Assembly: GCF_000941075.1 (NCBI RefSeq)
Contig: NZ_CP007229.1
Location: 744,001 to 808,000, forward strand
Source of the DNA: Mesomycoplasma dispar
Lineage (GTDB): Bacteria; Bacillota_I; Bacilli_A; Mycoplasmatales; Metamycoplasmataceae
Length of the DNA stretch: 64,000 bases
Reading direction: 5' to 3'
Shown here in pieces: positions 27,301-41,891 of the stretch (within the stretch, counting starts at the first letter, position 1; the number at the start of each line of letters is the position of its first letter). Below the pieces are notes generated by a model. It was not told where the DNA came from. It saw nothing but the letters and a program-made list of their open reading frames with translations, and ran no database searches. The position numbers were made by a program, and so were the translations under genes.

Positions 27301-30206
27301 GTGTGATGAGTCAATTTGGAAAGTTCTTTAAGATTAAATGTCGCAGAATTGCTGTTGTCTTTAAATTCTATTTTCGCCGTCGCGCTTGCTATACCACCGG
27401 TTGCGTTGTTTTTAACGAAAATTACCGCGGTTTTCTGGGTAGAATTTGTTCTTTCTTTGAATTTTGGATCCTTTGTGGTAAAATTTACCGTCACACTAGC
27501 CGCATCCTGTTGAGGATTTGTTTGAACTGATGCAATGTCGGTTGTCGTATAAACATAAGGCGCTTTGTCTTCGGCAGTTTCGAATTTTTGTCGTTGGGAG
27601 TTTGTTGTTTCTGAAACTAAATATTCGAAATTAAGGTTATTTAGTCCGTCTGCATTTTGTCCAGGTGCTGGTTCTAGACCGGCAAAAGTGTATTTTTGCC
27701 CTGGTTTTAATCCGGTTAGACTAACTTTAATTTGATTATTTTCAACTTTCTGGTAACTTTCAGTGTTATTGTTAGCCTCGTTTGGATAAGAAACAGTTTT
27801 TCCATCTTCGTCTTTGAATTTGACTTTAAATTTATAACCATTTAAATAACTATTGAAAGTTGGATCAAAATAAATTGTTGCTATCGCTGAATTTTCAGTA
27901 ATTGAGTCAAAATTTGACCCGAAAATCTTAACTTTTTGATATTCAGTTGTAAATTTTGCGTTTAATTCTAAAATTCCTGAAGAGCTAAAAAATTCAGTTT
28001 GTTCAGGAATTTCAAGATCGGCTACTTGGTATTCAGTTTTTGGATCTAGATTGTCTAATTTAAAGTAAAGAATTAATTTATTGTCCTTAATTTCATAGTT
28101 TTTTTGATCTGTGGTGCCAGCTCCTGCAGTTAGTGAACTATCCAAATTTACACTTATTGATTTTGAAAGATTAGCAAAACCAGGTTGTCCAAAAACTAAT
28201 TTAGGACTAAATTGATTTTTAATTCCACTTTTGGTAATATTTTTAAAATCACCTTGAATTTCAACGATTGCTTTTGCGCTTGTTTCGGTAATATTTTCAA
28301 ATTCGATTTTATTAACGTGAAACTTAATAAAAAATTCATCGTATTTTAGTTTTTGTGCTGATTCTTTGCTTTCATCAAATTCGATTTTAACCGCTAATTC
28401 AGGATGGTTTTCAATTTCAATTTTATCAAGTTTATAAACCGAAGAAACTTCAAAATCACTTAGTTCAAATTTTATCTCTGAACCTTGAGCACGCGCAACT
28501 TTGGACTTATAAAGTTTTCCTGGTTCATCTTTTTTATAATAATATAAATAGAGGTTTTTATCATTTAGGTATGAAGATTCTAGCAAAAATCCGAAAGTAT
28601 ATTCAACTTTTGTTGGATAAATTTTTGGTTCTAACTTAATAAAAGTTTTCAAATCGGAAATTTTGGTGACAAAATTCCGCTTTGGTGAGCTAATTTCTAA
28701 ATCATTTTCCCAACTAACATTGCGATAATCAAAGCCGTCGTGATTGGTTGCAAAAACCGAATTGGGAATTTGTGAGGCAAAAATTAACTTATCAAGGGCA
28801 TATTTTGTTGCATTTACAAGCCCTTTTGGCTGCAGTTTGATTTTATAAACATTATTTTTATCAGTTTTTGAAAAAGTTGCTGATGCAGGAACAATTGAGC
28901 TGTCATCAAGATATAAAAGTGCCTTTTTATCAGTTAAGTCATCAGCAGAAGCCACACTAAGTTCGACATCGGCAAAAGTTGCCCCAACTGCAATTTTTGA
29001 GTCAATAATTGCTGCTGGAGTGTAGAAATTTTTCGAAAAAGTGTTACTAAATTCGATTGTTGATGACTCAAGGTTGAAACTTTCAATTTGATAAGTAGAA
29101 CCTGGATCTAATTTATCAAGGTCAAAACTGGCTAAATTAGCACTAAAAAACGATTTACTTGAAAATTTTTGCCCAGTTTCAACATTTTTATAATTCAATG
29201 TGATTGGTTTGTTCTGAATAATTGCAGTATTATCGAAATTCGCGAAATTAACAGTAAGTCTTTTTTGCGAATATGATAAATTTTGGTCAACTAAAGTTGT
29301 TGCAATTAAACGGAATTTTGCCGTTTTTGTCTCAAAAAGACCCTTTTTTGACTTATCTTTTTCAAAGTCAATCTTTGGATCTAGCGGAATTTTCTGCATC
29401 GGCTGCAACGGAATTTCGCTACGATTTTCGCTATCAACATAACGAATTGCGCTGATTTTATAATCAAGTCCAGGGTGTAAATTATTTAGACTAAACTCGG
29501 CGGCACCGTTTTTAACAGTGGCAGAATCAACATAAGAAGTATGAATTTCTTGGGCATTATTGATTTTATTTTCGAGATTATCTTCTTGATTTTTAAGGAC
29601 AAAATAATACTCAAGGGCGACTTTTTTCCCTTCTAAATTCGCGGCTTCATCGGCAAATTTAACCGAAACTGATGCTGTAGAAGGTGTTTTTGACTGAAAA
29701 TTAATCGTGCTAACCGCAGGCGGAGTATCAACAAAATTGGCAACATTTTGTCCAAAACCAATTACTTTTTTTGCCGCAAAACGTTTTTGCTTTTTGTCAT
29801 CAAGGTAAACTTTTAAATAATAACGTTTCCCGAAACTAAGGCCAGTATAATTTGAATTTATTTTTCAAGAACGCGAAAATTCATCGTAGTTTGCGATGTG
29901 CGAAACAACAACGTTTTTTCCTTCCTGGTCGTTTGTCAGATCGACATTTAGATCTTGGTAATTTAACTTATAGGCATCAAGATCGCTTAATGCAAATTCA
30001 ATTTCGTAACTTGCATTGTTATGATTAACGTGTTTGAAATCAACAATGTTATACTGGAGCGTGTTTCAGGACTTTAGCAGAAAAGGTAGAAGACCGAATG
30101 AGCCAATTGAAAGCCCGCCGAATGCTAAAAGTGATAGTGCTAATGCACGTTTTTTAGATTTTTCCCACCTTTTTTTTTTTTTTTTAGTGGTGCTATTGTC
30201 AGTCAT
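18354..30206 (-). CDS. Giant repetitive surface protein 2 (~3950 aa), phase-variable start
   Basis: A single code-4 frame runs from ATG at 30206 (AAGGAGAAG upstream) to TAA at 18354. All gaps between standard-code fragments were checked and contain only TGA-Trp. The first codons contain a 16-nt A tract (five Lys codons plus the first base of an Arg codon), then a membrane anchor (ALSLLAFGGLSIGSFGLLPF, ~20-40). Next come tens of beta-rich modules with the same L-x-x-G-x-x-Y-x-I pattern as the downstream giant gene. Furin-like sites occur at 1621-1624 (RIRR), 1918-1921 (RSRR) and 2246-2249 (RKKR). Residues ~3230-3350 form a coiled coil, followed by a unique ~600-residue C-terminal region ending WVSNENAWDE. 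It is probably an exported, membrane-anchored surface protein. Similarity to DUF1410-type proteins is by pattern only. Confidence 0.85.
30170..30185. repeat. 16-nt homopolymer (poly-A on coding strand) in the start region of giant gene 2
   Basis: Sixteen consecutive T on the plus strand encode Lys codons 8-12 and the first base of Arg13 of the minus-strand giant gene. The present length keeps the gene in frame. With one extra A the frame reads a TAA within about 11 codons of the tract start. With one fewer it meets a TAG shortly after. This is a classic slipped-strand switch configuration. Confidence 0.9.
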
Positions 30207-30282
30207 TTCTTCTCCTTTATTTTATCTAAAGTAAAAATTTTTGTTCTTAAAATAAGTTAATTTTTCTTTTTTTAATAGATAA

Positions 30283-30322
30283 AAAATCAATGGATTTTAG
30301 TAAAACTAACACCATTGATTTT
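30283..30322 (-). terminator. Hairpin with U-tail in the giant-gene leader (attenuator-like)
   Basis: AAAATCAATGG (30283-30293) pairs perfectly with CCATTGATTTT (30312-30322) over 11 bp around an 18-nt loop. Read on the minus strand it ends in a T run, like an intrinsic terminator. It lies between the candidate promoter and the giant gene. It could attenuate that gene or end read-through from the decayed transposase upstream. Confidence 0.5.
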
Positions 30323-30396
30323 CTCAGAGATAGTATTTTTTTCTAAAACTAAAAATATAGCAACTAATATTGACTAATTTTTAATTCGATAACCAA

Positions 30397-30438
30397 ATTA
30401 TACTACATTTAAAATTTTTTAGATTTTTTTTTTTTTTT
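30397..30438 (-). promoter_or_regulatory. Putative promoter of giant gene pair with adjacent poly-A tract
   Basis: On the minus strand TATAAT (plus 30397-30402) lies about 190 nt upstream of the giant-2 ATG. About 21 nt upstream of it sits a run of 15 A (plus T15, 30424-30438), next to a run of 8 T. A homopolymer at the -35 side recalls length-variable promoters of mycoplasma vlp genes. No experimental start site is known. Confidence 0.45.
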
Positions 30439-30548
30439 AAAAAAAAGTTTGCCTAAATACCTATTTAATTAAACAGTTTTTACGCTAAAAAATGATTTTT
30501 TAGCTACTAAAAAGTTTAACAAGCGTTATTATAACCCAAAAAATTCGG

Positions 30549-31209
30549 CTAAAAATTCGGCTTTTTACTTTTACCATTATAGTGATAATCTAAGGAAAAA
30601 TTAACATCGCTTTCTGAGACATCGTTTGAAAACAATTTAGCATATTTTATATGCATTCTGGCAGAATTTTCGCCTTCTTCGTTTCTAAAATGATTTTTAG
30701 CAAAACTGTGGTTTTGAACACTTAAGTCTGTTATTTTCTGCTTTGCTTTTTTCTTGTAAATATTCATTTTTAAGCCGTTTTTGTTTAAAATTTTGCGAAT
30801 TATAGCTCTGTTTAATTTAGTGCTATTCTCAATTTCAAGCCTTTTTTGTATTTTGGTAATGCTGCCTTTATCTTTTAGACTATGAAAAATTTCAAGCACT
30901 TTGTCTTCAATGCCAATGTCATAATTTAATTTTGCTTCTTTCTTTTCGGAAAGCAAGCCCTAGGTTTTTGGGACTAAAATCTTAATTTTAAAATTTTTGT
31001 CAATATTAGCGCTTTTTAGTTTTTTCACTAGCTTTTTCCACTGTTTTTCTTTAGGAATACCGAAAATTCCAAAAATAAACTCTCAAATTCGCGGTATCCC
31101 ATTTTCCTGATACCGATATTTCCGCTGTTTTTTGCCTTTGACATTCTATCTTTGCAAGTTCTTTTTAGGTTTTTCGAATCTGGCGCGGCATTGCTGTTGT
31201 AAATCATAT
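30549..31209 (-). pseudogene. Degenerate IS3-type transposase-like gene
   Basis: One minus-strand frame can be followed through in-frame TAGs near 31138 and 30960. The upstream part reads KEKQWKKLVKKLKSANID. The 135-residue downstream part contains a helix-turn-helix-like segment (GSITKIQKRLEI, then AIIRKILNKNGLK) that resembles the region preceding the DDE domain of IS3-family OrfB. No DDE catalytic domain follows and no terminal repeats were found, so this is a remnant. The family assignment is tentative. Confidence 0.45.
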
Positions 31210-31263
31210 AGAAATTATACATTTTTCGTTTGTATTTTATATATAAATAAAAAATTATGAAAA

Positions 31264-31488
31264 ATTCTTTACCTTCTTGAACCAAATTTAACTTACGCTA
31301 ATTTTCAAAAAGTTTTTTTAAGAATTTTAGTTGTTTCAACTAAATTAAAACACAAAAACTGGATAAAGATCGAATTTAAAAAAGAATTTTTCTGGATTAA
31401 ATTACAAGCAAAAATTAAAACTGAAAGATTGAAAAAATTCGATGTTTTAATCAAGAACTTGCAAAAAATAAAAAACTCGCAAGTTTAA
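31264..31488 (+). pseudogene. Coding remnant, Lys-rich C-terminus
   Basis: An open plus-strand frame ends at TAA 31486-31488. Its last ~75 codons look protein-like (NWIKIEFKKEFFWIKLQ, then KKFDVLIKNLQKI). There is no credible start, and the upstream part is antisense to the transposase remnant. The stop codon lies inside a perfect hairpin, as expected for a gene end. Origin unknown. Confidence 0.3.
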
Positions 31489-31507
31489 ATTAAAACTTGC
31501 GAGTTTT
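31472..31507. terminator. Perfect 15-bp hairpin terminator
   Basis: AAAACTCGCAAGTTT (31472-31486) pairs without mismatch with AAACTTGCGAGTTTT (31493-31507) around a 6-nt loop. The minus-strand side has a long T-rich tail and the plus-strand side a T4, so it may act in both directions. It overlaps the stop codon of the coding remnant. Confidence 0.7.
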
Positions 31508-31538
31508 GCTTCATACCGGCGCACCAGTTGCTAGAATT

Positions 31539-31616
31539 ATTATGAGATGGGAATTAAACCAATATTTCAAAAAATAATATTATATTAATTTGTATAAATT
31601 TTTGAAATCTCATAAT
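31539..31616. repeat. Split inverted repeat in intergenic region
   Basis: ATTATGAGAT (31539-31548) and TTTCAAAAA (from about 31565) are together the reverse complement of TTTTTGAAATCTCATAAT (31599-31616), but the left arm is interrupted by about 17 nt. The remainder of 31508-31784 holds no gene I recognise. A TAAAAT-like -10 before the next gene is possible but weak. Confidence 0.4.
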
Positions 31617-31784
31617 ACATATGAAATCGTTTTAAATTATAGCATAAAAAAACAGATTTTTTAAAAAAAGAAAAAAATTTTTGTATTAATGTTAATATTT
31701 GTTTGAAGGTGTAAAAATTGTTCGCAAAAGTTATTGTTCTAAATTTAATTTTCTCAATAAAAATATTAATTTAAAATAATAAAA

Positions 31785-34700
31785 ATGCAAAAGAAACACA
31801 AGAAAAAGAAGGAAAATGGCAGGTTTTTGCTAGTTTCACTTTTTTCGTCTAGTCTAATTATAAGTCCTTTTTTCTTATTGACTGCAAATAATAAAACATA
31901 TCAAAAATTTTTCAGAAAAAAATATAATAAAAGAGCAAAATACTGAAATTATCAATTTTAATTTTCACGAAAACGATATTTTAGTCGGTTTCAATAAAAA
32001 AGTACATAATTTGCATCTTAACAAAATTTTTGATAATCAAAAATCAGAAATTATCACCAAAGTTTCTGATGCCTTTAGTATAAAAACTGAAGTAAAGAAA
32101 AAAACTAAAATCAAACCAGGGTTTTTAAAACCCGGTCCAATTCAGTGAAATTACAAATCTGATCCTAAAAAGCCAAGTTATAATTACATTTACGAACGGA
32201 TTGTAAATCCGGGAAAATACTGAAATCGGATCACCGGAAATCCGGCTCAAATTGTCCAGAATGTGCGAATTGGCTATTGAAATTTAGCAAATTTTACACA
32301 ACAAACAAATTTTATAGCATCGCAAAAACAATTTTGGACACAAAATCATCACTTATGGCATTATCGGAAAATTTTGGCGATGGAAGTAATTTAGATTCTA
32401 GCAAAATTTTAGAAAATCTAAATTTAGATAGTAAAAATTCTGAAACTGAATGGGTGCAAGTTAGTTCCAAAAATGGAAAAAATCAGGAAAATGAAACGAA
32501 AAAGTATAGTTTTTTCTATAAAAAAAATGAATTAACCCTTTCTGGAAACCATATTAGCAAACCTGATTCTAACCCATTTTTAGTATCAGATCAGCAAATC
32601 AATAACACTTTTCCAATTGCACTTGGTTTTAAAGCGCTTAATAACAACAAAGAATTTCTAGTTATTATGGGTGATTTTGCACAAAAAATTCAAGAAAAAG
32701 CGCAAGAACCAGAAGAACAAACTGATCAAAATAGAAAAAACTTAAAGGAAAATGACTCAGAAACTAACAAGGAAAAAATTTATCATCCATTTTTATTTAG
32801 CGATGAAGAAAAACCTGTTATAAAACAGGAACAAAATTCAAAACCAACCAAAAAATTATCAGAAATTATTGAAGAATTTAAGAAAAAATCGGGAATTTCT
32901 GAAGTAATTTTCCTAACTTCAACTAACCAAGATAGAAAAATTGGCACCGGTTTAGGTAAGGAAAATTATGATGCTTTAATTAATAGTTCAAATTCAGTAA
33001 CAAACGCTTTAATAACTGATACTAAAAATTTAGTTAAAAAAATCGAGACAAATAATTCAAGATTAAATTCACCTTTAGTCGTCGATGTTTCTACCGGTCT
33101 TTATTTCGAAGATCAAACTATTATTGAGATTGAAGGTAAAAAACTAGAAAAATTAAGACTTGAAAAAATTCCTAAGCAACAAAAAGATGAAATTTCTGAA
33201 GATAACGATAAACCAGAGAGTGTTCCTGAAGTTCACAACAAAAACGATAATGATATTAACCAAGATCAGGATAAGATTGAGAAAAAACAAGATGAAGATA
33301 TCCCTAATGAAAATAAAGATCAAAAACCTAATAAAAATGGGCAAGAATTAGACAAGGAAAAAGATCAAAAACCGAAGGAAAATGAAAAAAAACCAACTGA
33401 AAATGATAGACAAAAACTGCCTGAAAAATCAGAACCAGTATCAAATTTAGTCCGTTTTGGTTTTTGAAATATTGATAAATATGGATTTTCTAAATCAAGA
33501 GCAAACAAAGAGTCTCGTGAAATTTCTAACGAAGAAGCGAAGGATGATTCTGGTCTTGAATTAATTTTTGAAGTGTTAAAACAAATGAATACTTCGGTTA
33601 TTGGTCTCGTTTTGAAAGATGTAAGTAAGAAAAATATCGATGATTCAGTTAAAAAAATAGTACAAAAATTAGATGAAATTAAAAATAAAACAGAGAATAA
33701 GGAAACTGCCAAAACTCCGCTCTCATCTGGTATAGATTCTGAAAATTTAAGAAGAACATATACGAGTCAAGCAAAATGGCAATATCAAATTTATGATGAA
33801 GATGAAGCAAAAACCAATCAAGCACAAGATAATTCAAGTCAATCTGATAACCAATCTAGCAGAAGCGTTTCTAAAAGAGGTGGGAGAAAAAAAACAAGAA
33901 CTGGTAGGCGAAAATTTCTTTTCTTGTATGATTCATCAATTTGGAAAATAATTAACAAACAAGCAAACGAACAACTTGATAAACAAAATCCATTCATAAC
34001 ATCAAAAGAAAAAATTGGCAATACTGAGAGAACCTGAAGAAATCCACCAGTAGGAATTACGTTAGAATTACTGGAAAACCGCAAAAATAAAGAAAAAGCA
34101 CTAAAAAATAGTAATGACAATCAAGTTACATTTGTTTTAGGAAGTTTTGATAGCGAAGGAAAAGGCGCCGATGAAAAACAAGTTGGAGATACTAAATCAA
34201 AAAGATTAACTTCATCATCTAAAACAAGAAGTAAAGGAAAATCTCGTTCAAGACAAAACTCTAGATATAAAAACACAAATTTGGACAACGAAGTTCAAAG
34301 TCAAGAATCTGCTGCTACAAGTAGATTAAAAAATACACATAATTCAGCAGATCTCTCCATTGTTAAAGATGAACCAGATTTTTCCAAATTTAGCGGGCAG
34401 GGGGCACAAGAATTAACCGAAGCACAGAACCTTGGCGCAACTCTGGATGAAATTAAAAAAAATACTTCAACAAAAAACTTGCTTTTTGCTGGAACTACAA
34501 ATATTAAAAAAAGGGATTATGCAGAAATTTTTGAGAATCTACTAAAATCATATTCGCAATTAATGCCAACTAACAAACCAACAAAAATTCATAAAAACAA
34601 TGGTTATGTCGACCCAATGAATAGTATGTTTTATAAAGGAGAATGAGGTCAACCAAAAATTGCTAAACGAATTGATTGGTACGGACTTGATGGTTACAAA

Positions 34701-34934
34701 AAAGGCGATTCACCAAAAGGCCCACAAAATTCGGAGTCTTTAAAAGCAGCCTTTGAAAAATATGTTACTGAAAAAACAGGGACTAAAAAATCTAAAAAGC
34801 AAGATGAATCACCAAATTGAGAACCACAAGAAAGTCTATCAAAACATGCGCCAATTGTAGTTGAAATCGATTTTGAAAGCAAATTTGATAGTAAAAAATT
34901 GAAAGAAGAATTAGATAAGGAAGAAAAGGAATAA
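31785..34934 (+). pseudogene. Frameshifted tandem nuclease-like surface protein with lost catalytic residues
   Basis: ATG at 31785 opens a basic signal/anchor region (residues ~1-35). The frame then shifts near the A-run at ~31917 and back again near 32280-32310. After that it stays open, with TGA-Trp, to TAA at 34932. Two successive domains resemble the intact membrane nuclease at 50517. Domain 1 has VRIGYWNL, KYSFFYKKNEL and VIMGDF. Domain 2 has VRFGFWNI, GSFDSEG, GTTN and SKHAPIVVEIDF. They are joined by a Lys/Asp/Glu/Asn-rich linker. The metal-binding positions of the intact enzyme (GLAEI, GHFD, ADTN, SDH) read GLVLK, GSFD, GTTN and SKH in domain 2, and LSENF, GDF and STN in domain 1. Catalysis is therefore unlikely even if the frame is restored. 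A shorter product could start at TTG 32277. An expressed pseudoenzyme and a decayed gene are both possible. Confidence 0.7.
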
Positions 34935-35024
34935 CCTTTAACAAATTAAGTATAACAAACCCGGACTACCTTATTTTAGAATTTTAAGTTCAAATGTACT
35001 CGTATTTGATAGTATTTTTAGCTT

Positions 35025-35693
35025 TTATTTAACAAATTCTAATTTTTCCAAAATTTCATCAAGATTAATTTCGCTAGTTGAATTAAGTCAAAAATCAGCT
35101 TGTTCAAATTCGATAAATTTGTCTTCTGAAATAACAATTGAGTGCATTTTTGCTGCTTTTATTGCTAGAAATCCTGAAAGCGAGTCCTCGAAAGCAAGAC
35201 AATTTTGAGGACTAATTTTTAGACCCTCTGCCGCTAAAAGAAAAATATCGGGAAAAGGTTTTGGTTTTCTAATTTCGCTAGGGTTCGCGATATTATCAAA
35301 AAAGCTATAAATTCCAAGTTTTTTTAAAATTAAAGGTCCGTTTAAACTACTTGAAGCGAGTCCGATTTTTAAATTTTTAGCCTTTGCTCTTGTAAGTAAG
35401 TCGAAAATCCCGGGAAGTAGAAAGTTTTTATCAATTGTTTCTAAAAGTTTTAAATAAATCTGATTTTTTTCAAAACAAACAGTTTCAATTTTTTCATTTG
35501 TTCAACTGATTTTTTTAAGATTTAAAATTGCAACTAGCGTATCTTTACGTGAAAGTCCTTTGAATTTAGCGTTTTCTGCATTAGTAAAATCGATTTTATA
35601 ATTAGAAAGCGCTTCTTTTCAAGCATAAAAATGCAATTGGGCTGTATCTGTAATTATCCCGTCAAGGTCAAAAATTAATGCTTTAATTTTCAT
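35025..35693 (-). CDS. pgmB: Beta-phosphoglucomutase family HAD phosphatase
   Basis: This 222-aa protein starts with the HAD motif I FDLDGIITDT, where the first Asp is the phosphorylated nucleophile. It continues with a cap domain, LASSS (motif II), KPKPFPDIF (motif III Lys) and FEDSLSGF (motif IV). The SGF near the C-terminal motif and the GLSRKDT cap sequence are typical of beta-phosphoglucomutases. It would convert beta-glucose 1-phosphate to glucose 6-phosphate. Its ATG lies inside the 3' end of the GH65 phosphorylase gene (11-nt overlap), the phosphorylase that makes its substrate. This genomic pairing strongly supports the call. Two TGA codons encode Trp. Confidence 0.9.
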
Positions 35694-38049
35694 AGTTATT
35701 TTCAAAAAAGTGAATAGTTTCGATTAGTTCTTCTTTTTGATTAATCCAAATTTTTACCGGTTTTTGGTTTAAATTTTCAATCCGAAAGCCTGTCTGATCA
35801 ATTCGCATTTGTAATTTTGCACCCTGGTAGACAAAATTATAAATAAGTGAATTTCACTGTTTTGGCAATTGCGGGCTTAAATGAATTTGGTGATTTGAAT
35901 AACGAAGACCACCAAAGCCAAAAACCACCATTTGCCAAATTGCTGCAAGTGATCCAGCATGAATTCCGGCATCAGAACTTTTCATATTATGACCTAAGTC
36001 GATATTAATTCCGTATTGAAAAAGTTGGTAAGCTTTTTCAATTTTACCTAATCTAACCGCCTCAATTGCGTAAGTTGCTGCTGAAAGTGAAGAGTCATGA
36101 GTGGTAATTTCTTCATAAAAATCAAAGTTTTTGGCTCTTATTTCTTTTGAGTATAACTCGGGAAATAAATAATTTAAAAGCACCACATCCGCTTGTTTTA
36201 CTAATTGTGAACTAAGAATTTCTTGCCCTTTTGTGGTTGAAAATAATTTTTTGCCAGCATCGCCTAGCATTTTAAACTCAGAAATATCGTTGCGCTTGAG
36301 TTCTAGAAACGAATCGTTTTCAGCAATAATTAAATCTTGATTAGGTTCTTGTTGGATTAAATTTTGAAAAATTTTATTGATTTTTTCAAAATCAATAAAA
36401 TAAGGGATTTTTGCTAAAACAGTCTTTAAAATAGGACTATTTTTAATTTTTTGATAGTAAAATATTGCCAGTTCAAGGTTATATTTTGCCATCCTGTTTA
36501 TATAAGCAGAATTGTTAATATTACCTTTGTATTCATTCGGTCCCATTACATCGTTAATTGCAAATTTACCATTTTTTCCAATTTCAGCACGATTTGCATA
36601 AAATCAGGCAGTATCAAAAATGATTTCATAACCGTATTTATCCATAAATTCTTGATCTTTAGTTAGGATAAAATATTGTTGAATTGCATAGGCGATATCG
36701 GCTGAAACATGAATTTCTTGACGCGCAGAAGCGATTGGAACTTGTTTTCCGGAGATAATATCAACCTGACCTCAAAAAGGACAAACCTCGCCGTGATCCG
36801 GAAGCGCCATTTCCCAAGGAAATTGCGCACCTTCAAGATTTGATTCCTCTTTACGAATTTTTTCTGAAGCCGCTTTTTCGCGAGCACCTTTTAGTCCTTT
36901 ATAACGATAAATTAAGAGATTTTTTACAATTTCTGGCTCTGTAAAGAGAAAATTAGGGTTAATAAAAAATTCACTATCTCAATAAGTATGACCTTGATAG
37001 CCTTCGCCAGTTAAACCTTTTGCCCCAGCGTTAATTGTTGTTGAATTTCGACGGATAAGTCCGTTTAGATGGTAGAGTCCAAAATCAAGTGCAAGCTGAT
37101 CAAAAGGTGAATTTGAATCAATTTTTACAAGAAATTTATTCCATAATTTCTCTGTAAGTGCTTTTTGGGATTCCAAAAAAGCACTTACAAAATCAAGATT
37201 TAATAGTGATTCTAACATTTTATTAGCGTTTTGTCGCACAGTTAAATCGCTAAGCAAATTCTCAGAATCATCAATTGTGCTATGAACTGACATTAGTTTT
37301 CTAAGTCTAATTTTTGTTCCCTTTTTGTATTTGCCTTTAATACGGAAAAGGATAACTCTCCTTGATACATCAACTTGATAGTTATCGTTTCCAGGGCTAA
37401 TTTTTTGCCCGTCAACCTCGAGATCACTAACAAGATTATGAACAATTAGAAATTGTGAATTGGTTGATTTTTGCTGTAATTGCAAGGCGTTTTCGTAAGG
37501 ACGAAACTTTTCGCCTTCGGCAAAATGTTGTGTTCCACTATTGGTAATTTGGGCATTAATTTGCGGTCTGATTTCAATTTCGACATAGTCTTTGTCAGTG
37601 TCGATAATTTCAAGATTAATTTCTTGGCCATATAAATTTAATTCAGAGTGGGACACAAAACGAAAAGTGTCGATTTTTATAGTGTTTTTTTGGCGACTGA
37701 CCTTGACTGAACGACTTAAACTGCCGTTTTTAATATCAAAAACTTTTTGATATTCATCCTCAGAACTAAGCATTAACGGCTGACCGTTAATAAAAATTGG
37801 TGTTGTAATTGAATCGGCTAAATTACAAATTTCATAGACTTCGTTTTCAACATCCTTATTAAAAACACCACTGACAAAAAAACCTGGTTTATTATAGGAA
37901 TCTAGTTCTTCGTCACTACTTCGGAGACCCAAATAACCGTTTGTAAGGGCGAAAATTGACTCAGTTTTTCCAACAAAACGACGATCAAAACCGTTTTGAA
38001 TAATTAATTTTTTCTGATAATCATAATTGATAAATTTTTTTGAATTCAT
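35683..38049 (-). CDS. Glycoside hydrolase family 65 phosphorylase (maltose phosphorylase type)
   Basis: The 788-aa frame runs from ATG 38049 to TAA 35683 with several TGA-Trp codons. The N-terminal beta-sandwich is followed by an (alpha/alpha)6 barrel carrying the family signature GPNEYKGNINNSAYIN, where the Glu (~505) is the general acid. Further family-like segments are FWGQVDIISGKQ and HDSSLSAATYAIEA. Family 65 enzymes phosphorolyse alpha-glucosides with inversion, releasing beta-glucose 1-phosphate. The genes for pullulanase and oligo-1,6-glucosidase upstream and beta-phosphoglucomutase downstream favour maltose as substrate. Trehalose or kojibiose cannot be excluded from sequence alone. 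It starts 1 nt after the upstream stop, so translation is coupled. Confidence 0.88.
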
Positions 38050-38050
38050 T

Positions 38051-41699
<3,649 letters not shown>

Positions 41700-41891
41700 A
41701 TTTACTATAAACCTAAAAAATGTTAAAATTCACACAAATATTAGTTATAATGCCTATGTTAGGGAACTAATTGAGTTTGTTTTTTTAAATAGAATTTGAA
41801 AAAACAAAAAGTTGAACTTTTAATTTAGTTTGAAACTACAAAGTTTTATTATATCACAAAATTACAAAAATGCTCTTTGAAAGTTTTTATT

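Noticed and set aside
6666-30206. Some twenty separate minus-strand ORFs between 6.6 and 30.2 kb
   Set aside because: All share a reading frame within two blocks and are interrupted only by TGA, which is Trp here. I read the gaps codon by codon and found no TAA or TAG, so they are two genes.
31472-31507. The hairpin as part of a tRNA or small structured RNA
   Set aside because: It is a single perfect stem with an A/T flank, no cloverleaf and no CCA-type end. It fits a terminator better.
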